DNA from: Escallonia rubra
Taxonomy: Eukaryota > Streptophyta > Magnoliopsida > Escalloniales > Escalloniaceae
Assembly: GCA_033065855.1 (NCBI GenBank)
Contig: JAVXUO010002670.1
Coordinates: forward strand, 62,001-126,000
Length of the DNA stretch: 64,000 bases
Direction of reading: 5' to 3'
This document shows, in pieces, positions 22,881 to 34,077 of the stretch. The first letter of the stretch is position 1, and each line of letters starts with the position of its first letter. Both the position numbers and the translations under genes were made by a program. Under the pieces are notes generated by a model. The model made no database searches, was not told the origin of the DNA, and saw only the letters and a list, made by a program, of their open reading frames with translations.

Positions 22881-24429
22881 AGAATAGTGCCGCGAGCCCC
22901 CGAGCCCCCAGATGGTGCAACTTAATGAGCAGGAGCGGGAGGGTTGGTATATGACAGGGGCTGGTAGCAGTAGCTGTGCGGGGGCATGGGTGGGTGGGCG
23001 AGACATGGTCCACCACTTGGCCAGTGGTTTGGGGTTGTTCAGTTGGATAAGGATTAGGTTCCATCTCAACGGAGTCATGAGTTTCAGAAGAGCATTGTGC
23101 CGGCACCAGACGGGGTGGTGTGGCAGTAGGGAGGACCTGTTGTAACACTGGTCCAAAATCCATGCACGGCCTACGAGATGGTACTGCAGAATGAGGTGCA
23201 TCGACTATGGGTGATGAGAATGTCGCGAGTCCTACCACCAAGGGTCTTGATGCTCGAGACGGCAGTGGTCGCGACACTGGGGCCTAGCTTAGGTCCTGAA
23301 GGCTGAACTGGTGAAATGGCTTGCTGCGAGGCTAACGCCCGTATGGATCTTTGCATTTCCATAATGGCGGCAATTAGAGTGGTCTGAGAGTCTTGCAGGT
23401 TGGCTATGGTGGGAGTGAGTTGCTAGATAGCTGCACTGACAACCACTTGTACATCGGGTGCAATGGTTAGTGGCTGGTCTTGAAGTTGTGTGGCATTGTT
23501 CTCTTCTTGGTCGCCAGGATAGTCTTCTTCTTGCACAATAGTGTTGGGGCCTTGACCTGTCATCCTGGTAGCTCTTCGTTGTATAGGCATGGTGACTAAG
23601 TATGGAAAATAGGCGGACTACAGTATGATGCTCACCTCCCCAGCGAAGTCGCCAAAATGATGCCAAGGAAAGTGGGTTCGTACATACGTGGAGATGCCAC
23701 AAATGATGAAATTTGAGTCAGTTGCCAGCTATACAAAGTGAAAGACAGTGAGGGTGGAGTAAGGGCAGAGAGCAAGGCTCCCCAAATATGTCGTGAGGGC
23801 TGACAGTACTGTGGAGACAAGGCAAAGATGAATAGGGCCGACAGTCGACAATCCAAGCTAAGGCCCAGCGTTAAGGGTCCAACTATGTTTCTCTCTAGAA
23901 TTTTAGAGGATTTTAGATTCTAGAGTGAAAAAGTGAAAATTTCTAATGAGGCAAATTCTGTTGAAAATAAAGTCTAAAGTCCACTATTTATAGGCAAAAG
24001 TGGGCATATGTCATCAGCCGGCATGTGTCATCCCCTGGGAGTGAGACGTCACCAGGGGGGTCCAAAAATATTGGTTCTCTGTTACACTGACGACTCCCAA
24101 ATTCGCGTTGCCTGCCCCCACACAGCGTTGCTCTACCAGTCTAAAAAGACGAACACACAGCGTCGGCATGATCAGAGTAAGCCCTTGCGCAAGCCACCGG
24201 TCAAGGCCCTTACTGAATCCCATAAGGGTGCATCGAGAGACGCAGAGAGAACCTGACAACAGTGAGGGAAGGTCCCTGTGCCCAACTGCCAGGTGTACTA
24301 GGCACGATGCCCTCCAAAGACCTGCTCCCTTCTCGGAGTTGCCCAGGGGTCATCGTCCTGGGGTCGCCGATGAAAACCGGTAACGTGAATGAACGTAGTC
24401 GCAGCTCAAATGTGCTTAGTGTCATGCAA

Positions 24430-24880
24430 GTCACCCCAGGCGGCGATAGCTTCTATGGTAACGAGCCTATCCCCCCTACGAAGGGTCCTCGTGCCGGAGC
24501 ACTACGAATGGAGCCCCCCAGGATGAAGATGGCGATAGCTTCTAAGGTAGCGAGCCTATCCCGCTACGAAGGGTCCTCCTGCAGAAGCACTACGAACGAA
24601 GCCCCTCAGAATGAAGATGGTGATAGCTTCTGGGGTAGGGAGCATATCCCGCTACAAAGGGTCTTCGTGCCGGAGCACTACGAAATGAGCCTATCCCTAG
24701 GGATGAAAACGACGATAACTTCTGTGGTAGAGATCCTATCCCGTTGCGAATGGTCCTCGTGCCAGAGCACTACGAATGGAGCCCCCTAGAATGAAAATGG
24801 TGACAGCTTCTGTGGTAGCGAGCCTATCCCGCTGCAAAGGGTCCTCGTGCCGGAGCACTATGGACGGAACCCCTCCGGAA
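24430..24880. repeat. Five-copy minisatellite, unit about 89 bp, inside the LTR
   Basis: Copies begin near 24441, 24531, 24620, 24712 and 24801, each with GGCGATAGCTTCTATGGTA or a variant, GAGCCTATCCCGCTACGAA and GTGCCGGAGCACTACGAA. From 24880 to about 25400 a different degenerate repeat of roughly 60 bp continues (GTGGCACATGGGTGCGGCGA-like), then short GGGAGGTGGCC-type repeats with C-runs to about 25570. Confidence 0.85.
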
Positions 24881-25656
24881 TGTTGCATACTCCGTAGAGT
24901 ATGGCGGGGGTGCATGATGTGGTGAACGAGTATGGCGCTCGGGGGCATGTAACATGATTATGGAACATAGGCGCAGTGCCAACAACACGAGATAATGAGT
25001 GTGGCTAATGGGCGCGGTGCCAACGACACGAGACATGATTGTGGTACATGGGCACGATGACCCTTGTCGAGAGATAATACATGGTGTTGTGGCACATGGG
25101 TGCGGCGACGACCGTCATGAGACAATACCTTGTGCCGGGGGCACATGTCATGGAAATGACGCATGAATGCGGTAAAAGTGTGTATGGTGTCGAGGGCACG
25201 ACAGTGTCACAGAGAGCTAGGGGGCATGCCTGTATCAGGGGTGCAGCACGGTGCATGGGCGTGGTAGAGTGTCCTGTGGACAGCGCGCGGGTGCGGTGAC
25301 GGCACGCAAGTGTGGGTGACGGCATGCGATCGTGAGCGACAACCATTGTAGCGACGACGTACGAGCGACAACGAGCGTCATACTATCGCGAATGATGAGT
25401 GAGCATTGCAAACAGTGTGGTCGAACGAATAAAGGAAAATGGTGGCATAATTCCCCATTGTAGGGCTGGCCGACCCCCCTCTTAAGGGAGTTGGACGACC
25501 CCTCCTGTCAAGGGAGGTGGCCAACCCCCCCCCCCCCCCTAATCAAGGGAGGTGGCATACCCCCTAGAAAAGGGGAGTCGCGCCAAGCTTATTTTTGAAT
25601 ATTTTCCTAAGTGTTGGTGGCGTCAAAGTCGCTACGCTGACGATAGAAACAATTTA

Positions 25657-27020
25657 GGGGTAATTAGCTAATGACCTCTTGTACTTTACACGTTGTGTGA
25701 TTTTTTCCTCCATTTCAAAATTAAGTATTAACCCCCCCCCCCCCCCCCCGCCCACAGTTACTAAAACTAGGCACATTTAACGGGGAGTAACAGATCTATA
25801 TGAAATGTCATTTTTGTCCCTTATTTAACCTGTTAATTAACAAAGCTTTTGACTAAACCCTCTCAAACAGTCCAAAACCACAGGATTTTCGGGTTTGCAT
25901 ATCAAACCAACAAACCCTAACAGACCGGTCTCTATATCACCGAATTTGCCAAAGAACCCGCGCAATCTCTCTGGATGAATTTCGAACTGGACATGGCTGA
26001 CGTAGATCTTTCGTGCCAGCACGTCCTGCCCCTGCGCCGACTGTATCGGCCCGGTCGAGGCCAGTTGGCACGACGCGATTCGGTTATTTATCTTCATCCT
26101 TGGGTGTCGTAAGGCCTTCGCGGCACCTCTCCGCGACGCGAACAGGACAAAGCTGAAGCCTTTGGCCTTACCGGTGACATGGTCGGTGAAGATTGTAGTC
26201 TTCAATTTCGTCGAATGGTTCGAAGGCCGCGGCTAGGGTTTCTCGAGTGCTGTCCCAACCGAGGCCGTGGACAAAGATCTTACGGTGGGAGACGTTGTGG
26301 TTGGCTGCGGGGCAGACGCGGGCGAGGATGAAGGGGTCTCAGACAGCAGCATCGATGAAGAACCTGACAAGGTGGTCCTTAGTGTAGGGTTTGAGGAGCT
26401 TTTGGATCTTCTCGGGTTGGGATAAGAACGGGTCGTCGTCGTCATCGGAGGAGGAGGAAGAGCCGGTGGCTATTTGAGGGTCTTGTTTCTTGGTGGGGAC
26501 TGGTATGATGGGTTTATCAGGCTTGATGAGCTTCTTCTTCTTCTTTAGCTTCTAGTCAATCTTGTTGGCGTTGATGGTGGCGTTGTCTGTTTCCTTGACA
26601 AGCTTTCGCTTATTCACTTTGACCTTCACCATTGTAGAGTTTGCTTTGGGAGTGAATGTGAGGGCCTTGTCGGTAAGGGGTTTTCAGAACCCAGATCCCG
26701 TGAGTTTGTGTTGTTTGGTAGAGGAAGCAAAAAGGGCTGATTGAGGTCGTTAGGGGACGAAATGAGGGCAAGGAAGGGGGTTTAAAGTGTTATAAAGTTG
26801 CTAGAAAGGTATTTTGGTCTTAAAAAATAACATTTGGGGTCTCATATGTTTCCTTCCAAAAAACACAGCAAAGTTAGATGTTTTCCGTTAATTGTGTCCA
26901 ATTTTTGTAACTGTGGGTGGGTGGGGGGGGTGGGGGGGGGGGGTTAGTACTTAATTTTGAAGTAGAGGGGGAAAAATCACACAACGTGTAAATTATAGGG
27001 GGTCATTAGCTAATTACCCC
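25657..27020. mobile_element. MULE-like TIR element carrying UBA2 sequence (element 4)
   Basis: The outermost 20 bp are a perfect inverted repeat (GGGGTAATTAGCTAATGACC). Homology continues inward about 130 bp through a C-run on one side and its G-run counterpart on the other. Flanks AACAATTTA and AACAATTGT form an imperfect 9-bp target repeat (7 of 9). It lies inside the LTR of the Tat/Ogre-like fossil, so it is younger than that element. The interior is a near-complete UBA2-like coding sequence on the minus strand. Confidence 0.85.
25840..26632 (-). pseudogene. Captured UBP1-associated protein 2 (UBA2)-like RNA-binding protein gene
   Basis: UBA2 proteins are nuclear hnRNP-like proteins with two RRMs. 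The minus strand from ATG 26632 reads MVKVKVNKRKLVKETDN, a lysine- and Ser/Asp-rich stretch (GSSSSSDDDDDPF), QPEKIQKLLKPYTKDHLVRF, FIDAAV then a stop, then NHNVSHRKIFVHGLGWDSTR (RNP2 of RRM1). After a frame change comes KAKGFSFVLFASRRGAAKAL (RNP1 of RRM1), then NRIASCQLASTGP, RKIYVSHVQFEIHPERL (RNP2 of RRM2) and FFGKFGDIETG. It ends soon after, without the rest of RRM2 or the Gly-rich tail. At least two in-frame stops and one frameshift. The frame crosses no visible intron, so the donor was intronless here or a processed copy was taken up. Confidence 0.85.
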
Positions 27021-27193
27021 AACAATTGTAGTCGTGAATTGTCATGAAAAGTCAATGACAAATGCACGTGACTTGAGCGTGCGCATTTTGACCGATTGAT
27101 AGCGTTGAAAAATTGACCGTTGAATATGTGATGTGTCGCGCAAAATGAGACTCCAAGTGGGCTCATGGGTGCGACCAGAATAGGTTGGGAACA

Positions 27194-29230
27194 AGCCTTA
27201 TATAATTGAAACTCTAATTCTAAAGATTGTGAAATTCTAACTAATTAATGAACTAACTTATTATGACTTAATCTTAACTATTATATCCTTAAACCTACAT
27301 TTTGATATGAATATAAAGATTCATATATCTAAAAAATGAAAATAACATATTAGATTCAGAAGAGAGAAAAAAAAATGACATTACACTACCACAATCGATG
27401 TAAGGATTTATCAATATAATATATAGCTTTTAGAATCCTTTTGGTAAAATGAAAAAGTGATATTATTTTTTGGGTGAGACCATGTGATCAACTAATAATT
27501 GCATCATTATTATTAATTAAAATTACAATGTCGATGGAGATTATTCGTGAATATGATAGTTGAAAAGGATGTAAAGCTTTATGCTAAACATGTCATTGTA
27601 TCTAAAGGTATGTAAATTATTATTTTGGATGTGATCCATTTAAGTTTACTTAATTTTGTAGAAATTATATGACGACTATATTAGGAAGCCTTATATAATC
27701 TGAAAACTAATTCTAAAACTCTTTTTTTAAGATTTGATTTTGACTATTGTGTTCTTAAACTTAACTCTCTGATACAAAGATAATAAAATATGTAACTAGA
27801 AAAAAAAAATAACAAATGAGATTTAGAAGAAAAAAATTATGTGACTATTAATTTAAGTTTATTATAATACAATAAGTTTATATGTATTCACTCAAAATGT
27901 AATTATTGCAAAAAATATACTATACAAAATCGATAATCAAATTGCTGGACAATTTGTTACTTTAATAAGACCGCATGATCAATAAAGTGACTGTATAAGC
28001 ATATATGAGATTTTGGAAAAAAAAAAAGTGCAATTAAATCAAATAATTGTTAATTACTACGTTCGAGAACATTTAAAACCTTTAAGATGCAAACATATGG
28101 TACCTAATCGTATTATGTTTCCAATGTGAAATAAAATTATTAACATTATAATTGCCTTTAAAGGTTTCAACTATTATGTTGGATGTGGTCCGCATTTCTT
28201 AATAAGTTGATTTCCATATCACTAAGATTTATATAATTGAAAAAATAATTCTAGATATTCTAAAACTCTAACTAATTAATGAACTAACTTATTAGGACTT
28301 AGTTTTTACTATTCTATTCTTAAAATCACACTCTAATATGAATGTAAAATTCATACATCTAAAAAAATATATATGACATATTAGATTTAGAAGAGAAAAA
28401 AATGATGTTACGATTGAGATAAAAATAATATAACAATTGATTCATATTAAATTTTTTTAGTATATGCTTACCGTAGTCGGTTTATAGATTTATCGATATA
28501 ATATATGTAGCTTTTCGAGTCTTTCGGTAAAATAAAAAATTGACGGTATTTTTTGGGTGGGAGCACACGGCCAACAAATAACTGTGTAATTATTGTTAAT
28601 TAAAATTGTAATAATGACAAAGTTATTGATAAATCTAATACTTGAAAATAATTTAAGGTTATATACTAAACATGTTAGTGGATATAAAAGTATACAATAT
28701 TATTTTGGATGTGATCCCTATTTTTAAGTTTATTTAATTTTGCAGGAATCATATGAGGGCTATATAGGAAAGCCTTATACAATTTTAAAACTAATTTTAA
28801 ATCTTAAATATACTAATTGATTTAGATCTATTTTTTACTATCCTGACCTTAAAATTAATCTCTCATACGAGGATAAAACATCATGTATCTAGAACACAAA
28901 AATAACATATGAGATTTAGAAGAAAAAATTATGCTACATTTAATTCAATTTTATTAAGTATAATTTAATAAGTGTATATATACTTACGCATAATATAATC
29001 ATAGTTAAATTATCTATATAGGATATAAGATCAATAATCAAATTACATGATAATTTTTTGCTTTGATAAAACGACATGATCAACAAAGTGGCTATATCAC
29101 GAGATTTTCAAATAAATCACATATGTATTAGAAGAAAAATGTTCAATTCAAAGAAATAATTCTTGATTATTATATATGATAGCGTTTAAAATCTTTAAGA
29201 TGCAAAAAGATATCCATATAATTCTACAAA
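27194..29230. repeat. AT-rich higher-order tandem repeat, about 1.05 kb dimer
   Basis: Four related segments begin CTTATATAAT(T)GAAA.CTAATTCTA near 27195, 27690, 28228 and 28774. Segments 1 and 3 resemble each other most: both have AACTAATTAATGAACTAACTT, a TTAGAAGAGA(G)AAAAAAATGA-like run, TTTATC(A/G)ATATAATATAT and ATTTTTTGGGTG. Segments 2 and 4 share AAATGAGATTTAGAAGAAAA-like text and CATGATCAA(T/C)AAAGTG. This is an A-B-A-B arrangement with both half-units derived from one ancestor. No coding potential. Confidence 0.75.
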
Positions 29231-30929
29231 ACTTACGACTAACCAGTTCGTTTTTACATAGGGCCCTTACGATTAATAAAATTCATTTATACTTAATTGC
29301 ATGTTCATTTATACTTATAAGCATTAAAATTTAATTATGATCATAATAGAATTGATTATAACTATTGGTGGTGGTTATTGTGCAAATTCAATAGCAAGTG
29401 GTTGATTTACGCGCGCCGCCCTATAATATTAGCCTAATATGATGATATTTGTTATCCTTTGGAAGCTCAGCTATTATAATTATAAGTATGACCCTCCATT
29501 TTTTGGTATATAAATGTTATATTATGTTGTGATAAAACACGTGTAATTCATGAGAAAATATAGTTTAGTGCATATAGTAGACATAGAAACTATAACTCGG
29601 CAACAAATAATAGTCATAAAAAATATGAAATATAATTTCAATACACCAAAACAAGGACACATTATCTTGACTAATTGAGTTTTCTCACTATTAGCATTTT
29701 GTAAGAATTAAATAAAAACATATATATGAAAAGATCGGATACTATGTGGTCATTATGTTAAGATTTAGTTTTGCAAAAAAGTGATAATTTATTTAAATGT
29801 GATAAGGTGTATACATAAGTCCTGTTAAATTTGAAATGCAACTTTATTCTTTTTAAATTTTTACTTGACCGTTTTAATAACCTCAAGAACATATTTAATA
29901 CTTTAAATCACTCTAAAGTTAAAGAATTAAATTCATACGCAACATTTACAATTTAAAAGGGATACGTGATAACGTCACCATTTTTAATTATAACTACAAT
30001 AGTATTCGTTGTTTAGTTCTATATAACACCAGCATCATCTACACTAGGTGCTAAACCAATATTCATTTGAAATATTATTTGACAACTTAAAATACAGTTT
30101 AAAAAAGGCAAGTATCTAACGGCTCCACGATATCGCTATCTGTTCTTTGTCTTTCAGATTATAATATTAAGAAGTTACAGGTAAAAACACATGTATATGC
30201 AAATATCTCATAATAATTGCATGCATCCTAATCAAACAAAACAATTCTATTTCATGATTGAAAATTGGAGTAATGCAAGTAAAGTTATTTATTTTTACAT
30301 TTTACTTAAGATGGTCATGATTAATTTAGGCACTAACGTTATTCTTTATAACCAAATAAGAATTTTTTATAAAATAATTTTTTTTAATACTCTTAATATT
30401 TTTTTTTTGTCTCAAGATATATGGTTTACATTAATAAACTTTTTAAAACTTTATGGTATAATGTATTTTGTAGACAAGTCTGAGTTTGGCTTGAGTTACT
30501 GGGCTAGTTTTTTTTTAATAACAAATCTAACCAATAAATTTTATTTTTCAGGAAAAAAAGTTATAAGTCAAAAACACCCTTAAATCACTCCTAACTTTTT
30601 AGCAAATTAAATTTAAGATCATGATTATATATGCATTTAAAAAATCTAAAAAAAATCCAGTTTTACGATAGCTTCCTTAAACCAATATATCTGTATGCAA
30701 AACCTAGAAATAAACCTTAATTTTACGATAGTTTCAATATACTAATACATTTACATAGAAAACTATAAACATGTACAATAACTGAAAGGCTACAGGAAAA
30801 TTATGTTATATGCAACTTGTTTTCTTTGACCAAATTTGATAGAGAAGATGTAGGCGTTACAGGGAATATATTAGTTTTAACATGAATGGAAGTAGGTTTT
30901 GATAGATTTTTTTCAGTAATAATGTTCCT
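29231..30929. other. AT-rich region without recognised gene
   Basis: Very AT-rich throughout. A 130-codon plus frame (30191-30583) is Phe/Ile/Asn/Lys-rich, has no recognised domain and reads like chance in such composition. Nothing else stands out. Confidence 0.5.
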
Positions 30930-30949
30930 AGAGCATGTAGAGGTGTCAA

Positions 30950-31200
30950 ACGGGCCGGGCGGCCCGCGGGCTGGCCCGACCCGGCCCGGTTCTGGCCCGG
31001 GCTGGCCCGGCCCCGTGGATGAACAGTAGAGGCCCGCACACATAGGGCCTGGGGCCTGGGCCTGGACCAGGCCTGAAGAATCTGAAAAAACGGCCCGGCC
31101 CGGTTTCGGCCCTGTTTCGGCCCGGGCTTGGCCCGGTTTCGGCCCGGTTTCCTGGCCCGGTCTGCGGCCCGGGTTTTGGCCCGGTTTTGGCCCCACATTT
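30950..31200. promoter_or_regulatory. Left subterminal GGCCCGG array of the hAT element
   Basis: More than a dozen copies of GGCCCGG or GGCCC in about 250 bp, many arranged as CGGTTTCGGCCCGG. The matching array at the right end is at about 34614-34778. Subterminal motif clusters are transposase-binding sites in Ac and related hAT elements; that role here is inference. Long Pro/Gly/Arg frames through the array are not genes. Confidence 0.65.
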
Positions 31201-31800
31201 TTTGAATCTTTTGCTTTTCCCCCCCTTTCTTCTCCCCCTTTTCCAAACTTCCACTTTTACCCCCCCAACAGCTATATAACGGCTAGTTTGGGGGGTATTT
31301 TAGTCTAACCTATATTTTTCAACTCCTTTACACTTTTACCCTCCCCAACAACTATAAACGGATAGTTTGTAGGGGTATTTTGGTCTTTTGTGAAGTTTCT
31401 AAAATCTATAAATTCACACCATTTCTCTCTAATTTTTCACACCAATCTTCTTACTCTCTTCTTATTCTCACAACAAGCTTTGCTACTATTTTCCTCTCCA
31501 ATTACTACTCTTGCTAATTACTACTAGTATTTACTAATTAGTACTCTTGTTTATTAATTACTAGTCTTGCTAAATTCTTTTTAGTTACTAACTCTCTAAT
31601 ATTTGTTACTCGTTCATTCTTTTAATTACTACTAGTATTTACTAATTAGTACTCTTGTTTATTAATTACTAGTCTTGCTAAATTCTTTTTAATTACTAAC
31701 TCTCTAATATTTGTTACTCGTTCATTCTTTTAATTGTTATTTCTTATTACTACTCTTATACTTGTGTATTTAGTTACTCTTACAAATTTTAGCGTGAAAT
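31201..31800 (+). promoter_or_regulatory. Leader of the hAT transposase gene with a 120-bp direct repeat
   Basis: AT-rich. The block TACTAGTATTTACTAATTAG through GTTACTCGTTCATTCTTTTA occurs twice in tandem (about 31521-31624 and 31628-31730), nearly identical. Upstream, two versions of CCCCAACA(G/A)CTATA.ACGG.TAG lie near 31263 and 31345. Candidate start at 31801 follows GCGTGAAAT. Confidence 0.5.
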
Positions 31801-34077
31801 ATGGCTGGAATATTGAAGAAAATGAGGCGTGTAACGTCATCACGAAAGAAATCATCATCATCGCAAGCACCACCACCAGCAGAAGCGCCAGCGCCACGGC
31901 CATCACAAACACCAATCCAAGCACCAACACAACCATTCGTTCGTGGACGAATGAGTACAGGCTCTATGATAGATACTCAAGCCAATTGGGAGTTCAATCA
32001 AAACATTCCAGATTTTGAATACACGCCTGATGAAGACCCCCCGCATTATAGTCAAGGACGCAGCTCGGTTGGCGAAGCTACTACTCAGTGGCATAATCTC
32101 AACCCTATGCCTGGTCATGATGAAGAAGGGCCGAGCAATGCCTCCGATAACGTGCCAGAAGTCCAGAAGGGGAAAAAGAAGAAAGCCGAGTGTTGGAATC
32201 ATTTCGACGTAGTTACGGTGGACGACACCCGAAAAGCTCGATGTAAGTACTGTCTTAAATTATTTTCGACTGGTAGTGGTAATGGACATCTTAACAGGCA
32301 TTACCCTCAGTGTGCACCTCGACAAGGCCACGTCGAACCTACCCAAACGCAGTTATCTTTTGACGGTAAGTTATTTGTTTATAATCAGCGAGAGCAAAGA
32401 GACGGTCTCGCTGAATTTGTTATTCATGATGAACAACCTTTTTCTTTTGCCGATAATCCTAAGTACTCTAGATATATGAACACATACGTCCAACCTTTGT
32501 ACAAAAAGGTTACTAGAAACACAACTAGATCCGATGCACTCCGACAGTACAAGGCTGCTAAAGCACGCCTTATCGATTATTTCGATAAATTTGACGGTAA
32601 AGTTAGTCTTACTTCTGATATTTGGCAATCTCCTTATACTTTTGTTAGTTATTCTTGTGTGACCGCTCATTGGATTGATGCAGATTGGGTTATGCACAAG
32701 AGAATCATCGCTTTCGAGCACTTCCCTTATCCGCACGATGGAATGAACATTGCTACTCTTATATTAAAAGCATGCAACACATTTAAAATTAAGGATAAGA
32801 TTATGAGTGTTAGTTTTGATAATGCTTCTAATAATAAAGCTGCTGTTGCAGCTTTAAAGGAGACGCTTCAACCTGTACTTCATGGTGAAGTATTTCATGT
32901 TCGTTGTGTTTGTCACATTATTAATTTAATTGTTCAAGATGGTTTAGCTGCTGCAGGAGATATTCTGCTCAAACTGAGGGGTATGACAGCGTATGTTAAT
33001 GGCTCGAGTTTGAGAACACAACAATTTAAAACGTTGTGTGTTCAATATAATATGCCTCGCAGGAGAGCAGTTACAGATGTGGTCCACAGGTGGAACTCTA
33101 CATACCACATGCTTTTACACATTCTGGCATACCGAGAAGTCTACACGCATTTTCTACTAACCCAGTTCCCAGCCGGCTTGCCAACTCAAGAGGAATGGCA
33201 GATGGCCACATACCTAGCTGAATTTTTAGAGGTATTCTACACGTCTACCAATTTATTGTCTGGTACGTACTATCCCACCTCTCCTCTCGCTGTAATAGAA
33301 ATTCTGAAGATGGCTACAATGTTAACAAAATGGAGATATATAGGACCCTTTAGGGAAATAGTACAAGTGATGGATCAAAAATTTAATAAATATTGGAGTA
33401 AACTGCCTGCTATTTTTACTGTGGCTACTTGTTTAGATCCTAGGTTAAAGTTGCATGGCGTGAACGCCTCGATACAAGAGATATCGAAATTAATGCACTA
33501 CACAGCAGAGGACACAACCTTGCTCACAGCAAAAGTGAGCAAGAGGTTTGAGGACTTGTTCAACCTCTATCGTAATTCTGCTGACGTGCGCGGGCGAGCT
33601 ACATCATCATCCACTGCTGAGAGGTATTATGCGCCATACCTTCAAGGCTTTGAACATCTAGTAGCAAGACAACTACCAGGTGAATGTACTTCTAATTCGG
33701 GAGGTTCGTATAATTTTTCCTCTTTTAATGAGATTGGTGTATATGCAAATACTGATCATTATTCTGATTTATCAAGGCAAGAACAGGTTAATTTTAATTT
33801 GTTAAATTTTTGGAAACAAAATCAAAACATGTATAAAACTTTATCCCAAATTGCACGGGATGTACTGCCAGTGCAAGCCTCCACGGTTGCTTCAGAGTCG
33901 GCATTTTCAGCAAGCGGGAGGGTTTTGGATGACAGGAGGAGTCGTCTTAACCCCGAGTCGCTCGAGCTATGTGTATGTTGGAAGGATTATCTTGATGCGA
34001 ATTACCGCGAGCAAGATAAACCGATTGATGATAGGAAGAGCAGTGACTCGGATATTGAAATACTTCCGGATGATTAG
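31801..34077 (+). CDS. hAT transposase with BED zinc finger (RICESLEEPER/Ac-like)
   Basis: Catalyses cut-and-paste of the surrounding element in the nucleus. 758 aa, the usual length. A basic, Pro/Ala/Ser-rich N-terminus is followed by a BED finger at about 124-172 (AECWNHF, CKYC at about 146-149, HLNRHYPQC), an alpha-helical region and the RNase-H-like core. Candidate catalytic acids are D272 (LTSDIW) and D340 (SFDNASNN). The C-terminal hAT dimerisation region at about 650-735 includes WKQNQNMYKTLSQIARDVL and ASTVASESAFSASGRVLDD, whose Glu is the likely third acid. No stop or frameshift. Domesticated hAT genes such as DAYSLEEPER lack element ends; here both TIRs and target repeats are present, so this is a transposon gene. 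Confidence 0.95.
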   Translation: MAGILKKMRRVTSSRKKSSSSQAPPPAEAPAPRPSQTPIQAPTQPFVRGRMSTGSMIDTQANWEFNQNIPDFEYTPDEDPPHYSQGRSSVGEATTQWHNLNPMPGHDEEGPSNASDNVPEVQKGKKKKAECWNHFDVVTVDDTRKARCKYCLKLFSTGSGNGHLNRHYPQCAPRQGHVEPTQTQLSFDGKLFVYNQREQRDGLAEFVIHDEQPFSFADNPKYSRYMNTYVQPLYKKVTRNTTRSDALRQYKAAKARLIDYFDKFDGKVSLTSDIWQSPYTFVSYSCVTAHWIDADWVMHKRIIAFEHFPYPHDGMNIATLILKACNTFKIKDKIMSVSFDNASNNKAAVAALKETLQPVLHGEVFHVRCVCHIINLIVQDGLAAAGDILLKLRGMTAYVNGSSLRTQQFKTLCVQYNMPRRRAVTDVVHRWNSTYHMLLHILAYREVYTHFLLTQFPAGLPTQEEWQMATYLAEFLEVFYTSTNLLSGTYYPTSPLAVIEILKMATMLTKWRYIGPFREIVQVMDQKFNKYWSKLPAIFTVATCLDPRLKLHGVNASIQEISKLMHYTAEDTTLLTAKVSKRFEDLFNLYRNSADVRGRATSSSTAERYYAPYLQGFEHLVARQLPGECTSNSGGSYNFSSFNEIGVYANTDHYSDLSRQEQVNFNLLNFWKQNQNMYKTLSQIARDVLPVQASTVASESAFSASGRVLDDRRSRLNPESLELCVCWKDYLDANYREQDKPIDDRKSSDSDIEILPDD

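Larger units (their letters stand above)
22880..27193 (-). mobile_element. Gypsy Tat/Ogre-like element: LTR, primer site and gag start (fossil)
   Basis: Read on the minus strand: an LTR running from about 27193 (TGTTCCCAACC) to 23661 (ending TTGGCA), a primer-binding site TGGCGACTTCGCTGGGG (about 23638-23655, tRNA-Arg type as used by Ogre/Tat elements), and the beginning of a gag-like frame down to about 22880. A TATA-like CTATAAATAG lies near 23985-23994. The LTR is interrupted by MULE-like element 4 (25657-27020); without it the LTR would be about 2.2 kb. The element abuts the older plus-strand gag, so it is nested or fused there. It is broken and only its 5' part is present. Confidence 0.7.

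Noticed and set aside
22786-23277. 163-codon minus frame across the junction of two Gypsy fossils
   Set aside because: It spans the boundary between oppositely oriented elements and so is not a single gene.
24430-24880. CRISPR-like array
   Set aside because: Contiguous diverged units without unique spacers, in a plant LTR; an ordinary minisatellite.
30191-30583. 130-codon frame in AT-rich DNA
   Set aside because: Phe/Ile/Lys/Asn-rich with no domain, no upstream signals and no homology I recognise; expected by chance here.
30801-31254. Overlapping Gly/Pro/Arg-rich frames in three registers
   Set aside because: They arise from the GGCCCGG array at the hAT end.
31801-34077. Domesticated hAT gene (DAYSLEEPER-like) as an alternative
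   Set aside because: Complete TIRs and 8-bp target repeats surround it, so it is a transposon gene.
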